64,000 nucleotides of DNA from Lachnotalea sp. AF33-28. GTDB lineage: Bacteria > Bacillota > Clostridia > Lachnospirales > Lachnospiraceae. Positions within the stretch are counted from its first letter, which is position 1. Each line of letters starts with the position of its first letter. The stretch is taken from NCBI RefSeq assembly GCF_003477885.1, contig NZ_QUEE01000003.1, positions 248,001-312,000 of the forward strand. Reading direction: 5' to 3'. Shown here one piece after another: positions 1 to 8,871 of the stretch. The notes under the pieces were generated by a model, which ran no database searches, was not told where the DNA came from, and worked only from the letters and a program-made list of their open reading frames with translations. Both the position numbers and the translations under genes were made by a program.

Positions 1-194
1 CCGCTCAAGAATCCCTGATGATTGACCACTCTGTGAGCCGGTGCTTCCGCCCCTGCCAATCCCCGGTTCAGGGCATAGCCCACCTGTCTTGAATTGCGGG
101 GGCTGCCGCAGAGCAGTGCGATCTGTCCATAGGTCGCTACGTTTCCATAAGGTATCCGTTTGCAGACACATGCCACTCTTTTATAGAAGTCCAT
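1..194 (-). CDS. Alkyltransferase-like (MGMT-fold) DNA-binding protein, C-terminus cut by window edge
   Basis: The 64 visible residues match the DNA-binding domain of O6-alkylguanine DNA alkyltransferases: an IPYGNVATYGQIA helix region followed by the active-site neighbourhood. In true MGMT enzymes that site reads PCHRV; here it reads PAHRV, so the alkyl-accepting cysteine is absent. This is the hallmark of alkyltransferase-like (ATL) proteins, which bind alkylated guanine and are known to hand damage to nucleotide excision repair. The ATG at 194 is preceded by GAGGAGG. The gene continues past base 1, so total length and the last residues are unknown. It is separated from the polysaccharide genes by about 95 bp and is probably an independent unit. 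Confidence 0.8.
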   Translation of the reverse strand, partial: MDFYKRVACVCKRIPYGNVATYGQIALLCGSPRNSRQVGYALNRGLAGAEAPAHRVVNHQGFLS

Positions 195-289
195 GCTGAC
201 CTCCTCATTCCACATTAAGATGCTGTTCACTCCTCTGAATTGAAACTGCACTCATATCCACCAAACATAGTTCAACCTAACACCGGGAA

Positions 290-1762
290 TTATTCCAGAA
301 GACGTAAGTCCACCCCCGCCCCCGCATAAGGCACCATCACCGCAAAATACGGCAGCGCATACTGGCATTTCGCCTCCCACACCAAATGAAACAGCACGCC
401 TCCCACCACGATCATGCCCGGCAGCAGAACGCGCAGGTCACATTTCTTCCTCCGCGCGATCAGAAAGGCAGCCGCAAAGGCCAGTATCACAAACTGATAG
501 CCGTTCATAAAGCCCATCACGATCCCATGAAACGTTCTGTAATACATGCTGTCCGCAAGCCATCCCCTGGGCGCATCCGCTTCATGGCCCACCATGAAGC
601 ACTGATAGCTGGGATCGTTCCACTGTGAAATGAATTTCTCACCGAAAAATTTCATGCCGTAGACGGGGTCACTTACAAAGCTGCGCACCGACCTATCGAT
701 CTCCTGTCTGGCGTCTTCCGCCACCAACAGATTGTCATTATTATATTTTTGATAAGCGATCATCACATAATCGTTGTACCAGCCGGGCGCCAGGTCACCA
801 TCCTGCAGGCCCATAGCGATCCAGGCGGTCTTGGGTATACCGTGGTTCCCAACCTCCGCATCCGCCCGCAGAGCGTACATCTGCTTTACACAGATGCCTG
901 GCAGCTGCATCAAAACCAGAAATGCGGCAGCTGCCAGCAGCCTGCGCTTCCAGGATATCCTGTTTCCTGCAAACACCGCGGCAATCAGCATGGCCACCGC
1001 AAAGATCAGGCTGTTTGATTTTAACAGAACCGCCAGACCCGCCAATGCGCCCGCGGCTGTCAAAGATGACGGATGACGGCTGTCAACGTATGTGATCATG
1101 CACCACAGCGCCGCCAGGGAAAGGGCCAATGATGGGATGTTTCCATAGGCAAAGGTGGCATAAAAATATAATGGAAAACAAAAGAACAGGAGCAGCGCCG
1201 TATTTCTGGCAGACTTCTCCCCAAAAAGCTTCCCGCTGATTCCGTAAAGGCAGAACAGGATTAGGCAGATCCAAAGGCTGTTGATCAGCTGTACCGCCAG
1301 ATAGTTACCCGCGCCGAACAGCCGGTATATAAACTCCACGTAAGCCGTATAGCCGATCTGATGCGGGAAACGGTACAGGTATGCTCCCGGCATCAGGCCG
1401 GTGTAGGTGCCCTGCGCGAATTCCGCCGCGATGATGGATATGGTATTGGCGTCCGCGGTGGGCACGCTGTTGGAAATCAGAACCCAGCCCGTGCTAAACA
1501 GCAGACTGTATACCGCCAGCACCGCCATAACCGAGCGGCCGGTGATGCGGTATCTGTCCAGCAGACGGCAGATTACCCGAAACAGCGCCCACACCCCCGC
1601 TGCCGCAATCAGCAGCAACGGCCATAAGTCGGCCCGGTACAGCGGAACTTCGGCGTAATCCGTACGGAAATATGTCGTTGAAAACAGGCTGCAGGCAGCC
1701 ATAATCAGAATAAAAAGCAACGCGGACCAGTATGTTATGTTTCTTATTATTTTTTCAACCAT
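290..1762 (-). CDS. GT-C-type membrane glycosyltransferase (GT39/PMT_2-like)
   Basis: A 490-residue polytopic membrane protein with about ten or more hydrophobic segments. An acidic site in the first extracytoplasmic loop (PTADANTI, around residue 100) resembles the catalytic Asp of GT39/PMT_2 glycosyltransferases that use polyprenyl-phosphate sugars. I chose the ATG at 1762 (GGAG upstream); a longer reading frame to 1867 would overlap the preceding gene without an RBS. It is the last gene of the surface polysaccharide cluster, just downstream of a second large membrane protein, a DUF2304 protein and a DPM1-like GT2. That set suggests it transfers a sugar from a lipid-phosphate donor outside the membrane. 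Donor and acceptor are unknown. Confidence 0.7.
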   Translation of the reverse strand: MVEKIIRNITYWSALLFILIMAACSLFSTTYFRTDYAEVPLYRADLWPLLLIAAAGVWALFRVICRLLDRYRITGRSVMAVLAVYSLLFSTGWVLISNSVPTADANTISIIAAEFAQGTYTGLMPGAYLYRFPHQIGYTAYVEFIYRLFGAGNYLAVQLINSLWICLILFCLYGISGKLFGEKSARNTALLLFFCFPLYFYATFAYGNIPSLALSLAALWCMITYVDSRHPSSLTAAGALAGLAVLLKSNSLIFAVAMLIAAVFAGNRISWKRRLLAAAAFLVLMQLPGICVKQMYALRADAEVGNHGIPKTAWIAMGLQDGDLAPGWYNDYVMIAYQKYNNDNLLVAEDARQEIDRSVRSFVSDPVYGMKFFGEKFISQWNDPSYQCFMVGHEADAPRGWLADSMYYRTFHGIVMGFMNGYQFVILAFAAAFLIARRKKCDLRVLLPGMIVVGGVLFHLVWEAKCQYALPYFAVMVPYAGAGVDLRLLE

Positions 1763-1790
1763 GCTGATCTTTTCTTCTCCAATCTGCACA

Positions 1791-3728
1791 CTACTCACAT
1801 TTATAGATGCAATAGCCCTCATATTCGAACACCAGCTGCGCCTCTGCAGCAAGTTCGCTGATGTCATTGGAGGTCAGCACATATTTCACTGCCAGTGTCT
1901 TAAGATCCTCCGGGTTTAAATTCACCACAAACCGATCCCCGGTGATGCCTTCTGCAAACCAGGTCTCCCGCTCGTCCTGCAGATTCACTTCGATATGGGC
2001 AAAGCGGTTATAGTAATACTCCTGTGTGCCGTCCGGATCGAACTGTCTCCAGCGCTTAAGATCGGGATAATAATTGGTGGAATTGACGGTAGGCGCAGCC
2101 ACTGCCAAAGGCAGGTTGGTCATGGGGTAGGGCAGGCCTTCCACCAGCCACAGGCCTTCCTCCTCTTCATTTATCCGGGCGATCCCTTCCACCAGCGGGT
2201 TCTTATAAAGCACGTCCGTACCCCTTCTGACCGGATTAACGGCGATGCCGGTAAAGAATACCGTAACCAACACGGCAGACAGCATCAGCCGGCCATTCTT
2301 TCTAAGGAAGCTGTAGGCCAGCACAAACAGCAGTACCGCCTCCGCCGCCAGCATATACTTTGTCACATACTCGCTTTGCGCAAAGTTGGCGGCCAGTCCA
2401 ACAAAAACAGCAAAGGCCCCTGCGCCTGCCGCAGCGGTAACCGGCTTTAAACCGTCCCCTTTCCACAGCGCCATCGCGCGCATCAGGAGAATGATGTTCA
2501 CATAGCCGAAAATCACCAGCACGCGGGAAGGCTGACAGTTGGATAGAAATGTAATTTTCGCGAGAAAATCCGGGAATCCCAGAACACACCACAGGCCGAA
2601 AAACAGATCCAGCAAAAGCAGCGCAATAAGAAGCCCGTCCTTCTTATCTCCCCTCTTCCCACCCTTGTTCCTGCCGGCAGCCAACACACCGGCGGACAGC
2701 AGGATGCCTAAGGGAAACAGGTCAAACATCGTGGACTGCTCACAGACATTTCCTACAATGCCATGGCTGGTAAAGGGATAGAAGACCGAGTTGGCATACT
2801 GAAAGAGGCCCAGTAAGATCCCGCCCCCGTTTTCAAACCTCGCTCCGGGATAGACCGTCTGCCCCACCAGCGCCATGCCTTCGGCAGAATTCCTTAAAAA
2901 ATACAGCATGCCGCCGCCAAGGATCAGCAGAGCAAGGCATACCGGCCCCGCATCTTTCAGGCCAAAGCAGCCCCTGCTCCAGTTTTTGATGACTGTCCAT
3001 ACGATCAGCACTGCGTAGACATAGACGAAGGGGACCTGCCATGCCGGATAGAGCGCCATCGCAAAGGAAAATCCCAGAAGCCCCAAACACAGGGCATAGA
3101 GCCACCGTTTCCAGTATCTGGTCTCACGGAAATAAGCCCCGAACAAAAGTACCGCCAGTTCGCCGTAAACCATGCTCTCTAAAAGGGCGCTGCTGTGATA
3201 CCACCACTGCACCGCAGCGGAAAAGGTGACCAGCAGGGTCCCTGTCAGCGCATATTTTTTATTTTTATCCGTAATCATCATGAAAAATTCCATATTTACC
3301 AGAAACAGAGCCACCAGCCGGGCTGTCCAGAAAAAGGCCAGTCCGCCGTCAATTCCAAAGACAGCATACCCCATGCTGAACAGCCGTGTTACGGCGATGG
3401 GACCCAGGATCGGGGCATTGCTTGACAGCACCATATCCGTAACCGTGCCGCGCAGTATGCTGCCATAATACCCGAAGCTTTTACTGTAGGTCTGGGCAAA
3501 GGATTCCACCGTGCTGACCGCCCACTCATCCGCCCGGATGGAACGCGACGTTCCGAGCAGCAGCCCGGTGTCTTTTGCGCCGGGCAGATACTCTGCCCAC
3601 ATGCCGATGGAGGATCCGCTGATATGAAACGCTACAGCAAGCAGCACAATCAGCGCGCCGATCAGGAAACGGTACCGATAGATTTTATCCGCTAAGGCTT
3701 GACCGCCTTTTTTCGTCTGTTGTATCAT
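1791..3728 (-). CDS. Large polytopic membrane protein, GT-C-like (DUF7657-type)
   Basis: A 645-residue protein with roughly 12-14 hydrophobic segments and a soluble C-terminal region of about 140 residues. The first outside loop carries SRSIRADEW (RADEW at about residues 65-69), the kind of acidic motif used by GT-C glycosyltransferases. I recall similar clostridial proteins being grouped as DUF7657, but this is from memory. The start overlaps the DUF2304 gene by four bases (ATGA), so the two are translationally coupled. By analogy with three-component sugar-modification systems (CsbB/GtcA/YfhO type), it could move a sugar from a polyprenyl phosphate to the growing surface polymer. This role is inferred. 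Confidence 0.6.
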   Translation of the reverse strand: MIQQTKKGGQALADKIYRYRFLIGALIVLLAVAFHISGSSIGMWAEYLPGAKDTGLLLGTSRSIRADEWAVSTVESFAQTYSKSFGYYGSILRGTVTDMVLSSNAPILGPIAVTRLFSMGYAVFGIDGGLAFFWTARLVALFLVNMEFFMMITDKNKKYALTGTLLVTFSAAVQWWYHSSALLESMVYGELAVLLFGAYFRETRYWKRWLYALCLGLLGFSFAMALYPAWQVPFVYVYAVLIVWTVIKNWSRGCFGLKDAGPVCLALLILGGGMLYFLRNSAEGMALVGQTVYPGARFENGGGILLGLFQYANSVFYPFTSHGIVGNVCEQSTMFDLFPLGILLSAGVLAAGRNKGGKRGDKKDGLLIALLLLDLFFGLWCVLGFPDFLAKITFLSNCQPSRVLVIFGYVNIILLMRAMALWKGDGLKPVTAAAGAGAFAVFVGLAANFAQSEYVTKYMLAAEAVLLFVLAYSFLRKNGRLMLSAVLVTVFFTGIAVNPVRRGTDVLYKNPLVEGIARINEEEEGLWLVEGLPYPMTNLPLAVAAPTVNSTNYYPDLKRWRQFDPDGTQEYYYNRFAHIEVNLQDERETWFAEGITGDRFVVNLNPEDLKTLAVKYVLTSNDISELAAEAQLVFEYEGYCIYKCE

Positions 3729-4126
3729 GGCAGTACACTCTCCTCCTCATCCTCCGAATGATACGGGGCCTTTTCCGGAGACCTTTCCTGATTCTCCACC
3801 CTCTTTTCCAGCAGCGCCAGCTCCTGGGAGAGCTGTTTGATCTTCACCGTCATTCTGGATAAAGACATGGTCAGGAGAAAAATAATGATCAGTGAAAAAC
3901 AGAAACCGAAGAAAAACAGCATATTGATGGGCAGTTCAATGCCCATCAGCCTAGCCAGCCAGCCGGGAATGCCGGGAAAAATGTCCAGGATCAGCAGGCA
4001 CATGCCCAGGGCCAGCCAGGGAAGCGCGTAACGCAGATCGATCTTTCCCCGCCTGATCATATTGACGATGGCCGCCAACGCCACCGCAATCCCTATTCCT
4101 ATAATGAACTGAAGCCGGATGCTCAT
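3725..4126 (-). CDS. DUF2304 family membrane protein
   Basis: A 133-residue protein with three hydrophobic helices in the first 90 residues and a charged, coiled-coil-like tail (residues 95-115). Length and layout match DUF2304, small membrane proteins found almost always beside GT2 polyprenyl-phosphate glycosyltransferases. The ATG at 4126 has a good RBS (AAGGAGG); upstream in-frame codons come from an R1 repeat copy and are not counted. It ends in an ATGA overlap with the next gene. It sits between a DPM1-like GT2 and two GT-C-like proteins, so a role in lipid-linked sugar transfer or flipping is likely but unproven. Confidence 0.8.
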   Translation of the reverse strand: MSIRLQFIIGIGIAVALAAIVNMIRRGKIDLRYALPWLALGMCLLILDIFPGIPGWLARLMGIELPINMLFFFGFCFSLIIIFLLTMSLSRMTVKIKQLSQELALLEKRVENQERSPEKAPYHSEDEEESVLP

Positions 4127-4144
4127 CCCATTTTCCTCCTTCCG

Positions 4145-4193
4145 TGTCAGCAGCATAGGCTGATGATCTGTGCACATTTTAAATGCGCTTCCT
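4145..4193 (-). repeat. R1 two-hairpin repeat, copy a
   Basis: A diverged copy of the R1 family, read on the minus strand: a GCGCATTTAAAATGTGC hairpin, then a TCATCAGC/GCTGCTGA hairpin. It lies about 10 bases upstream of the DUF2304 ribosome binding site, in the same orientation as that gene. The stems tolerate sequence change while still pairing. Confidence 0.7.
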
Positions 4194-4226
4194 CTTTCTA
4201 TGTCCGAAGTCAAACGCCGGCACACT

Positions 4227-4925
4227 CTATAGCTGCTTTCTGCGCAGCAGCACCATCAGTATGGCCAGCGTCACCTTCACCATATAATATATGGATCTGG
4301 ATGGAGAAATGGAGGAGACGCCTCCGGCCCTCTGCCGCATGATGACCGGCACCTCGCCGACCCTTTTGCCGTTTCTTAAAACCGCGCTGACGCTTTCCGG
4401 CTCCGGATAGTCCTTGGGATAATCCACCGCGAAGAATTCGATCAGATCCCGGTTCACCATGCGCATGCCCGAAGTCGGATCGGTGATGGTATGGCCTGTT
4501 ACGGCGCGGATCAGTAGGCTGAAATAGCGGATCCCCAGCTGTCTGAATGCGGTGGACTGAAATCCCTCTTTCCGGATAAAGCGGGAACCGATGACCATAT
4601 CCAGCTGCTTTTCCTTAAGCTCCTTCACCATTGTCTCTAAATAAGCCGCGCTGTGCTGCCCATCCCCGTCAAACTGCACCGCAATATCGTAGCCGAAATC
4701 CCTGGCATACTGATAGCCGGTCTGCACCGCGCCTCCGATCCCCAGATTGGCGGGCAGATGCAGCAGATTAAAACCTCTCTCACGGCAGACCGATCTGGTC
4801 GCGTCCGTAGAGCAGTCGTCGACAATCACATAATCAAATCCGGGGGCATTGTTCAGGATATCCTCCACCGTTTTTGTGATATTCATGCTTTCATTGTATG
4901 CCGGTATTATAGCCAGTTTTTTCAT
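4227..4925 (-). CDS. GT2 glycosyltransferase, DPM1/polyprenyl-phosphate sugar synthase-like
   Basis: A 232-residue GT2 with the family's N-terminal IIPAYNE motif, VDDCSTD nucleotide-binding region (around residues 35-42) and FDGDGQH metal-binding motif (around residues 89-95). These are typical of dolichyl/undecaprenyl-phosphate mannose or glucose synthases. It lacks the C-terminal transmembrane pair of CsbB-type enzymes; the neighbouring DUF2304 protein may provide the membrane part. Predicted reaction: transfer of a sugar from NDP-sugar to polyprenyl phosphate at the inner membrane face. The start has AGGGG upstream. The sugar cannot be told from sequence. Confidence 0.85.
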   Translation of the reverse strand: MKKLAIIPAYNESMNITKTVEDILNNAPGFDYVIVDDCSTDATRSVCRERGFNLLHLPANLGIGGAVQTGYQYARDFGYDIAVQFDGDGQHSAAYLETMVKELKEKQLDMVIGSRFIRKEGFQSTAFRQLGIRYFSLLIRAVTGHTITDPTSGMRMVNRDLIEFFAVDYPKDYPEPESVSAVLRNGKRVGEVPVIMRQRAGGVSSISPSRSIYYMVKVTLAILMVLLRRKQL

Positions 4926-4943
4926 GCGTTTTATACCCCTGTA

Positions 4944-5774
4944 CTACTTCGTAAACAGTTTCAGATAGATGTGTATGACGCAGCTTCTCACCCTGCGAAA
5001 CCAGATGCTGAATGACGTCTGAAGCCGGTTCAGCTTCAGCACATGCAGAGCCGCATGCTTATATACCAGTTCTTTATGCTCTTCGATATAAGCGTCCCCT
5101 TTTTCTCCGCTGCCCATGACCTCTCCGGTATTGGAGTCATGCCTAAGCCGGAACCCGTTCAGAAACCGGTGGATGATATACACATCCCCCATGCAGGAAA
5201 GGCTGACCCAAAAGTCAAAATCCAGTATATAGCGGAACCTTCTGTCAAACCCTCCGGCCTTAAGCGCCGCAGACCTGCGGAAGGTATTGTTGCAGGGCGC
5301 GCCGAAAAAATTATTGAATAGCAGAGAGCGCTTCGCCAGCTTACGGCCGTCCATCCGGCCGTTTACAGGCCAGCGTTTAAACGTTCCCACACGTTTACCC
5401 GTGATATCGATCAGAGCCGTATCGCTCATGGCCAGCACTATAGAAGGATCCGAGGCCAGGCCTTTCGCCTCCTCTTTAATGCTGTCCGGATAAAGGATGT
5501 CGTCCGCGCAGAGCAGCTTGACAAATTCTCCCCGCGCTTCCTCTATGCATTTATTCCAGTTTCCTGCCATGCCGAGATTCTTCTCATTGCGCACCACCCG
5601 GACTCTGGCATCGGTAAATGCCTCCGCGAGTGCTGCCGTGCGGTCCGTAGAACAGTCATCCACCACCACAAGCTCCAGGTTATTATAAGTCTGGGCCAGG
5701 ACGGACCGCACGGTCTCTTCGATCGTTCCCTCATTATTGTAAGCCGGTATGCATACGCTCACCAATGGTTCCAT
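4944..5774 (-). CDS. GT2 family glycosyltransferase
   Basis: A 276-residue GT-A fold enzyme: VSVCIPAYNNE at the N-terminus, VVDDCSTD around residues 36-43 and an acidic CADDILYPDS motif around residue 90 in the metal-binding position. No signal peptide or membrane helices, so it should act in the cytoplasm on a lipid-linked intermediate. The RBS is GGAGAG. Its start lies inside the end of the upstream GT2 gene (41-bp overlap), so the two are coupled. It probably adds one residue of the polysaccharide repeat unit; donor and linkage are unknown. Confidence 0.85.
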   Translation of the reverse strand: MEPLVSVCIPAYNNEGTIEETVRSVLAQTYNNLELVVVDDCSTDRTAALAEAFTDARVRVVRNEKNLGMAGNWNKCIEEARGEFVKLLCADDILYPDSIKEEAKGLASDPSIVLAMSDTALIDITGKRVGTFKRWPVNGRMDGRKLAKRSLLFNNFFGAPCNNTFRRSAALKAGGFDRRFRYILDFDFWVSLSCMGDVYIIHRFLNGFRLRHDSNTGEVMGSGEKGDAYIEEHKELVYKHAALHVLKLNRLQTSFSIWFRRVRSCVIHIYLKLFTK

Positions 5775-6708
5775 AATCTCTCCAATATCTTTTATTCATC
5801 GTACACTTATTAATCAGCCAGATGGGCAGCCTGTCATAGCGTTTTCCCAGGAAATATCCCATATATTTGCAGCCGCTTTTTAGGATCAGGGACGGAATCA
5901 GATACCCTTTCCTCTGTTTCCACAGATAGGATGCCGTCTGTTTTACCAGGCGCACCCCCTCGCTCTCCGACTTAATGCCGCCAAAGATCTCCGGATGATC
6001 CTTCTGGGATACCGCCAGGTCAAAATTGCGTTTAAACTGTTTTAGGTTGCTGTAGTTATGGGAATGGATCACCCTAGCATCCGCCGCGTAGGCGATGCCA
6101 TACCCCGCCTGAATGGCCTTCCCCGCATAGATCATGTCTTCATTAAATATGGTTTTGGTGACGAATCCGCCCAGTTCATCGTAAATGTCCCGCTGGTAGG
6201 CGGCGCAGACATTGGATGCGAAAAATGTCTTGATCCCAAGCCTCGGGATATCCTCCCCTGTTTTCACGAAGCTTTTATCCGGGTAGTTAAAGCTGCGCGT
6301 ATAGGCTTCGATCACGCCGCAGTCCGGCGCCGCAAGCTGCCGCCCGTAGGATATGGCCAGATTCGGATACTGATCGAAGGGCGCCACGAGGCGTTCGATC
6401 AGATATTCGTCCGCCGGCACCGCGTCCTGGGTCAGAAATACCAGGATATCCGCGGTGGAGGCCATGGCGGCCGCATTTCTGGTGCCGCCGTGATCAAATT
6501 CCTCAGGGGGTATATGGTTCACCTCCAGCTTCACATTATGCTTCGCGCTGTGCAGCATATAGTGTTCCTCATCCTTCAGCACATCGCCGGTATTCATCAC
6601 TATGATTTTATGGATCGGGCAGGTCTGCCTGCGCAGCATGCGCATCAGCACCCGGAATTTATCGTCAGGATGATAAGTCGGTATGATCACATCCACTTTT
6701 CTTTCCAT
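5734..6708 (-). CDS. GT2 glycosyltransferase, rhamnosyltransferase-like
   Basis: A 324-residue cytoplasmic GT2 enzyme. It begins VDVIIPTYHPDD, carries HGGTRNAAA near residue 78 and FLTQDAVPAD around residue 92, and has a second conserved block near GGFVTKTIFNEDM. This pattern resembles the rhamnosyltransferase-like GT2 branch of Gram-positive cell-wall polysaccharide loci. The ATG at 6708 has AGAGGA at proper spacing. It overlaps the next GT2 by 41 bp. No dTDP-rhamnose synthesis genes are visible here, so the donor sugar is only suggested by family resemblance. Confidence 0.8.
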   Translation of the reverse strand: MERKVDVIIPTYHPDDKFRVLMRMLRRQTCPIHKIIVMNTGDVLKDEEHYMLHSAKHNVKLEVNHIPPEEFDHGGTRNAAAMASTADILVFLTQDAVPADEYLIERLVAPFDQYPNLAISYGRQLAAPDCGVIEAYTRSFNYPDKSFVKTGEDIPRLGIKTFFASNVCAAYQRDIYDELGGFVTKTIFNEDMIYAGKAIQAGYGIAYAADARVIHSHNYSNLKQFKRNFDLAVSQKDHPEIFGGIKSESEGVRLVKQTASYLWKQRKGYLIPSLILKSGCKYMGYFLGKRYDRLPIWLINKCTMNKRYWRDYGTIGERMHTGLQ

Positions 6709-6750
6709 GGGGTATTCCTCTTTCTTCCGATTTTCTTAAATCATGCCTTA

Positions 6751-8049
6751 TTACTGCGATTTGCGCAGCGCTGCGCGGGCCCGCAGCACTCCTGCCGCAG
6801 AGCAGAGCATAAAGATCAATACCAGCATGCCCATCAGTGCACAGTAGGAAGCCGCCGCTCCGGCCATGCCCCAGCGCCGGACCATGGGGGCCGTGATCAC
6901 CAGCGCGGCCGCAGCCGCGGCCCCATAACCGATCAGCAGAGCAGCCTGGCGCCGCAGGATCACCAGCACGTAATAAAACAGCGTGGTACAGGCGTACAGT
7001 CCGCCTCCGGCAACGATAATCAGCAGGGCGTTCCTGTATTCCGACAGCTTCAGATGATAGACAAGTTCCAGCACCGGAATGCCTGCAAACCACCCCACTC
7101 CCAGAGCCAGGACGGTCAGAGCCGCTATCAGCAGTACAGTTTTGGCCACCACGGTGCAGAAATGCCGTATGGCCTGCTGCTGCCACCGTCTGGATAACAT
7201 GGTCAGCATGGGACGCAGCACAAATCCTGCCGCCAAGTTGATGATGGAGGTGGGTAGGAATATCGCATTAAAGGCGGAGGCCGCTCCCTCTTCCAAATAA
7301 TTGTACACGCCATATTTGGCGGCACTAAACACGTAGAGCTCCAAAAAGGAAGCCAGCGCGATGGAAAGGCAGCTGACAAGCAGACGCCGGCAGTGCCAAA
7401 AATCAACTCTGTAATTCACATCCGGCACCGCTTTTAATATCACCGCGTCAAACAGCCATACGCCGGCAATGCCTGCCGCCACCGCTGCCGCGCAGGATAA
7501 CCTAAGGCTTCTGGAGGTATACATGCATACCACAAAAGCGGTTACGGATAAAAGGGTGCGGAAGGTGCTGGATTTGCCGGTCAGATGAAGCCTGCCGCTC
7601 CTCTGGAACTCCGATTCATACACATCGGCGAAACCGTCCAGCATCTTATAAAATACCATTAGAAACAGAATCAGCGCCTCTTCCCGGGAGCGGTCGCCGG
7701 TCAGTGCCCATACAAGGCCTCCGGCCACAGTGATACCGCAGGTTATATAGCGTAAAGCCAGATAATCCCCGAAGGTATACTCCCCCCCTATATCGGTAAT
7801 ATGAAAGGTGCGCACGCCGAAATAGGCGATGGTCAGCAGCTGCTGACCCGCTGTAAACGCGTATACGAATATATCTCCCGGCCCTTCTCCCAGCACACGG
7901 AGCACGGCCACAGACAGCAGCATGGTTGCAAAAGAATATACCATGCTGCCGACCATATTCCACAGGATATTTTTCTTTCTTAAATTCTCTTCGCTGCCGA
8001 TCACCAGCTTACGGATTCTGTCCAAGGCTATCTCCAAACTCCAATTCAT
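6751..8049 (-). CDS. Oligosaccharide flippase (Wzx/MOP superfamily)
   Basis: A 432-residue polytopic membrane protein with about 12-14 hydrophobic segments and the size expected of Wzx flippases. It should move the undecaprenyl-diphosphate-linked repeat unit across the membrane for the polymerase at 13.7-15.0 kb. The start at 8049 lies inside the 3' end of the licD-like gene (41-bp overlap) and has only a weak RBS; a TTG start some ten codons later is an alternative. Sequence divergence is typical for flippases, so assignment rests on topology and context. Confidence 0.75.
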   Translation of the reverse strand: MNWSLEIALDRIRKLVIGSEENLRKKNILWNMVGSMVYSFATMLLSVAVLRVLGEGPGDIFVYAFTAGQQLLTIAYFGVRTFHITDIGGEYTFGDYLALRYITCGITVAGGLVWALTGDRSREEALILFLMVFYKMLDGFADVYESEFQRSGRLHLTGKSSTFRTLLSVTAFVVCMYTSRSLRLSCAAAVAAGIAGVWLFDAVILKAVPDVNYRVDFWHCRRLLVSCLSIALASFLELYVFSAAKYGVYNYLEEGAASAFNAIFLPTSIINLAAGFVLRPMLTMLSRRWQQQAIRHFCTVVAKTVLLIAALTVLALGVGWFAGIPVLELVYHLKLSEYRNALLIIVAGGGLYACTTLFYYVLVILRRQAALLIGYGAAAAAALVITAPMVRRWGMAGAAASYCALMGMLVLIFMLCSAAGVLRARAALRKSQ

Positions 8050-8869
8050 ACGGATAATGGTTCTTCCGCTTTTCCACCGGAGGCAGTGTCATGAAATCCG
8101 GCCACATCTGCTCCAGCATTTTTTCTATATGACAGGGGAAATTCACCATAACATCCTCAAAGGGCTCCTGTCTTAATGGATACAAATCCTCCACACGGAT
8201 CGTATTCCAGAAACGGTTGGTGTCACAGAGATAACTCAGCCTGCCTGTTTTCTCTCCGTCATAGCGCATCATGGCCTTTTTGCATCTTTCATACAGCCTG
8301 CGCCTGGAAACTCCAAACAGGCGCAGCGCGCCATGTCCAAAACGGCAGACCGCCTTAGCGAGCGATACCTTCCAGCCGCTGCCGGCGATCACAGGCTGGG
8401 GCACGCACCTTAAAATCAGTATTTTGCTCCAGAACCAGGCTGTAAACGCCTGCCTGCGATACTCCTTCTCATCATCCGATACATAGTCGAAAGGATAAAT
8501 GTCCAGAAAAATCCCCAAGGGGCAGTCAATGTCCTTTAAGGCCTCTTCCCTGAATTTCGTTCCTTTCACCATCCATCTGGTGGTGGTCAGAGGATAATGT
8601 TCATTGACCTCAGCATTCATTATATAATATTTTTCCCCAAATTCCTCATCCGCAACCCGGAGAAAGGTCTCATAATCCTTTCTCGGCAGGCATACATCGA
8701 TGTCGTCATCCCAGGGGATAAAGCCCTTGTGGCGCAGAGCGCCTATAGCAGTCCCCGCAAAAGAAAACCAGGTGAGATTGTATTTGCGGCACAGATATAT
8801 AAAATCCTTCAGTATATTCAATTCAACCGACTGCAGCCGCTTCAGCGTCGCTTCATCATACTCCCGCAT
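8009..8869 (-). CDS. LicD family phosphotransferase
   Basis: A 286-residue cytoplasmic protein with the LicD signature: FSFAGTAIGALRHKGFIPWDDDIDV (residues about 35-59), with its nucleotidyltransferase-fold G-x-LR and DDDID metal-binding motif. Known LicD enzymes transfer phosphocholine, or a related phospho-alcohol, from a CDP carrier to a surface glycan. It starts two bases after the upstream nucleotidyltransferase-aminotransferase fusion gene, which likely makes its CDP-linked substrate. No choline uptake or kinase gene is nearby, so choline is not assumed. The RBS is AGAGG. Confidence 0.9.
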   Translation of the reverse strand: MREYDEATLKRLQSVELNILKDFIYLCRKYNLTWFSFAGTAIGALRHKGFIPWDDDIDVCLPRKDYETFLRVADEEFGEKYYIMNAEVNEHYPLTTTRWMVKGTKFREEALKDIDCPLGIFLDIYPFDYVSDDEKEYRRQAFTAWFWSKILILRCVPQPVIAGSGWKVSLAKAVCRFGHGALRLFGVSRRRLYERCKKAMMRYDGEKTGRLSYLCDTNRFWNTIRVEDLYPLRQEPFEDVMVNFPCHIEKMLEQMWPDFMTLPPVEKRKNHYPYELEFGDSLGQNP

Positions 8870-8871
8870 AT

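Noticed and set aside
6058..7197. Plus-strand frame of 379 codons over the GT2 and flippase genes
   Set aside because: It spans two real genes on the other strand and their junction; the His/Arg-rich translation is typical of antisense reading.
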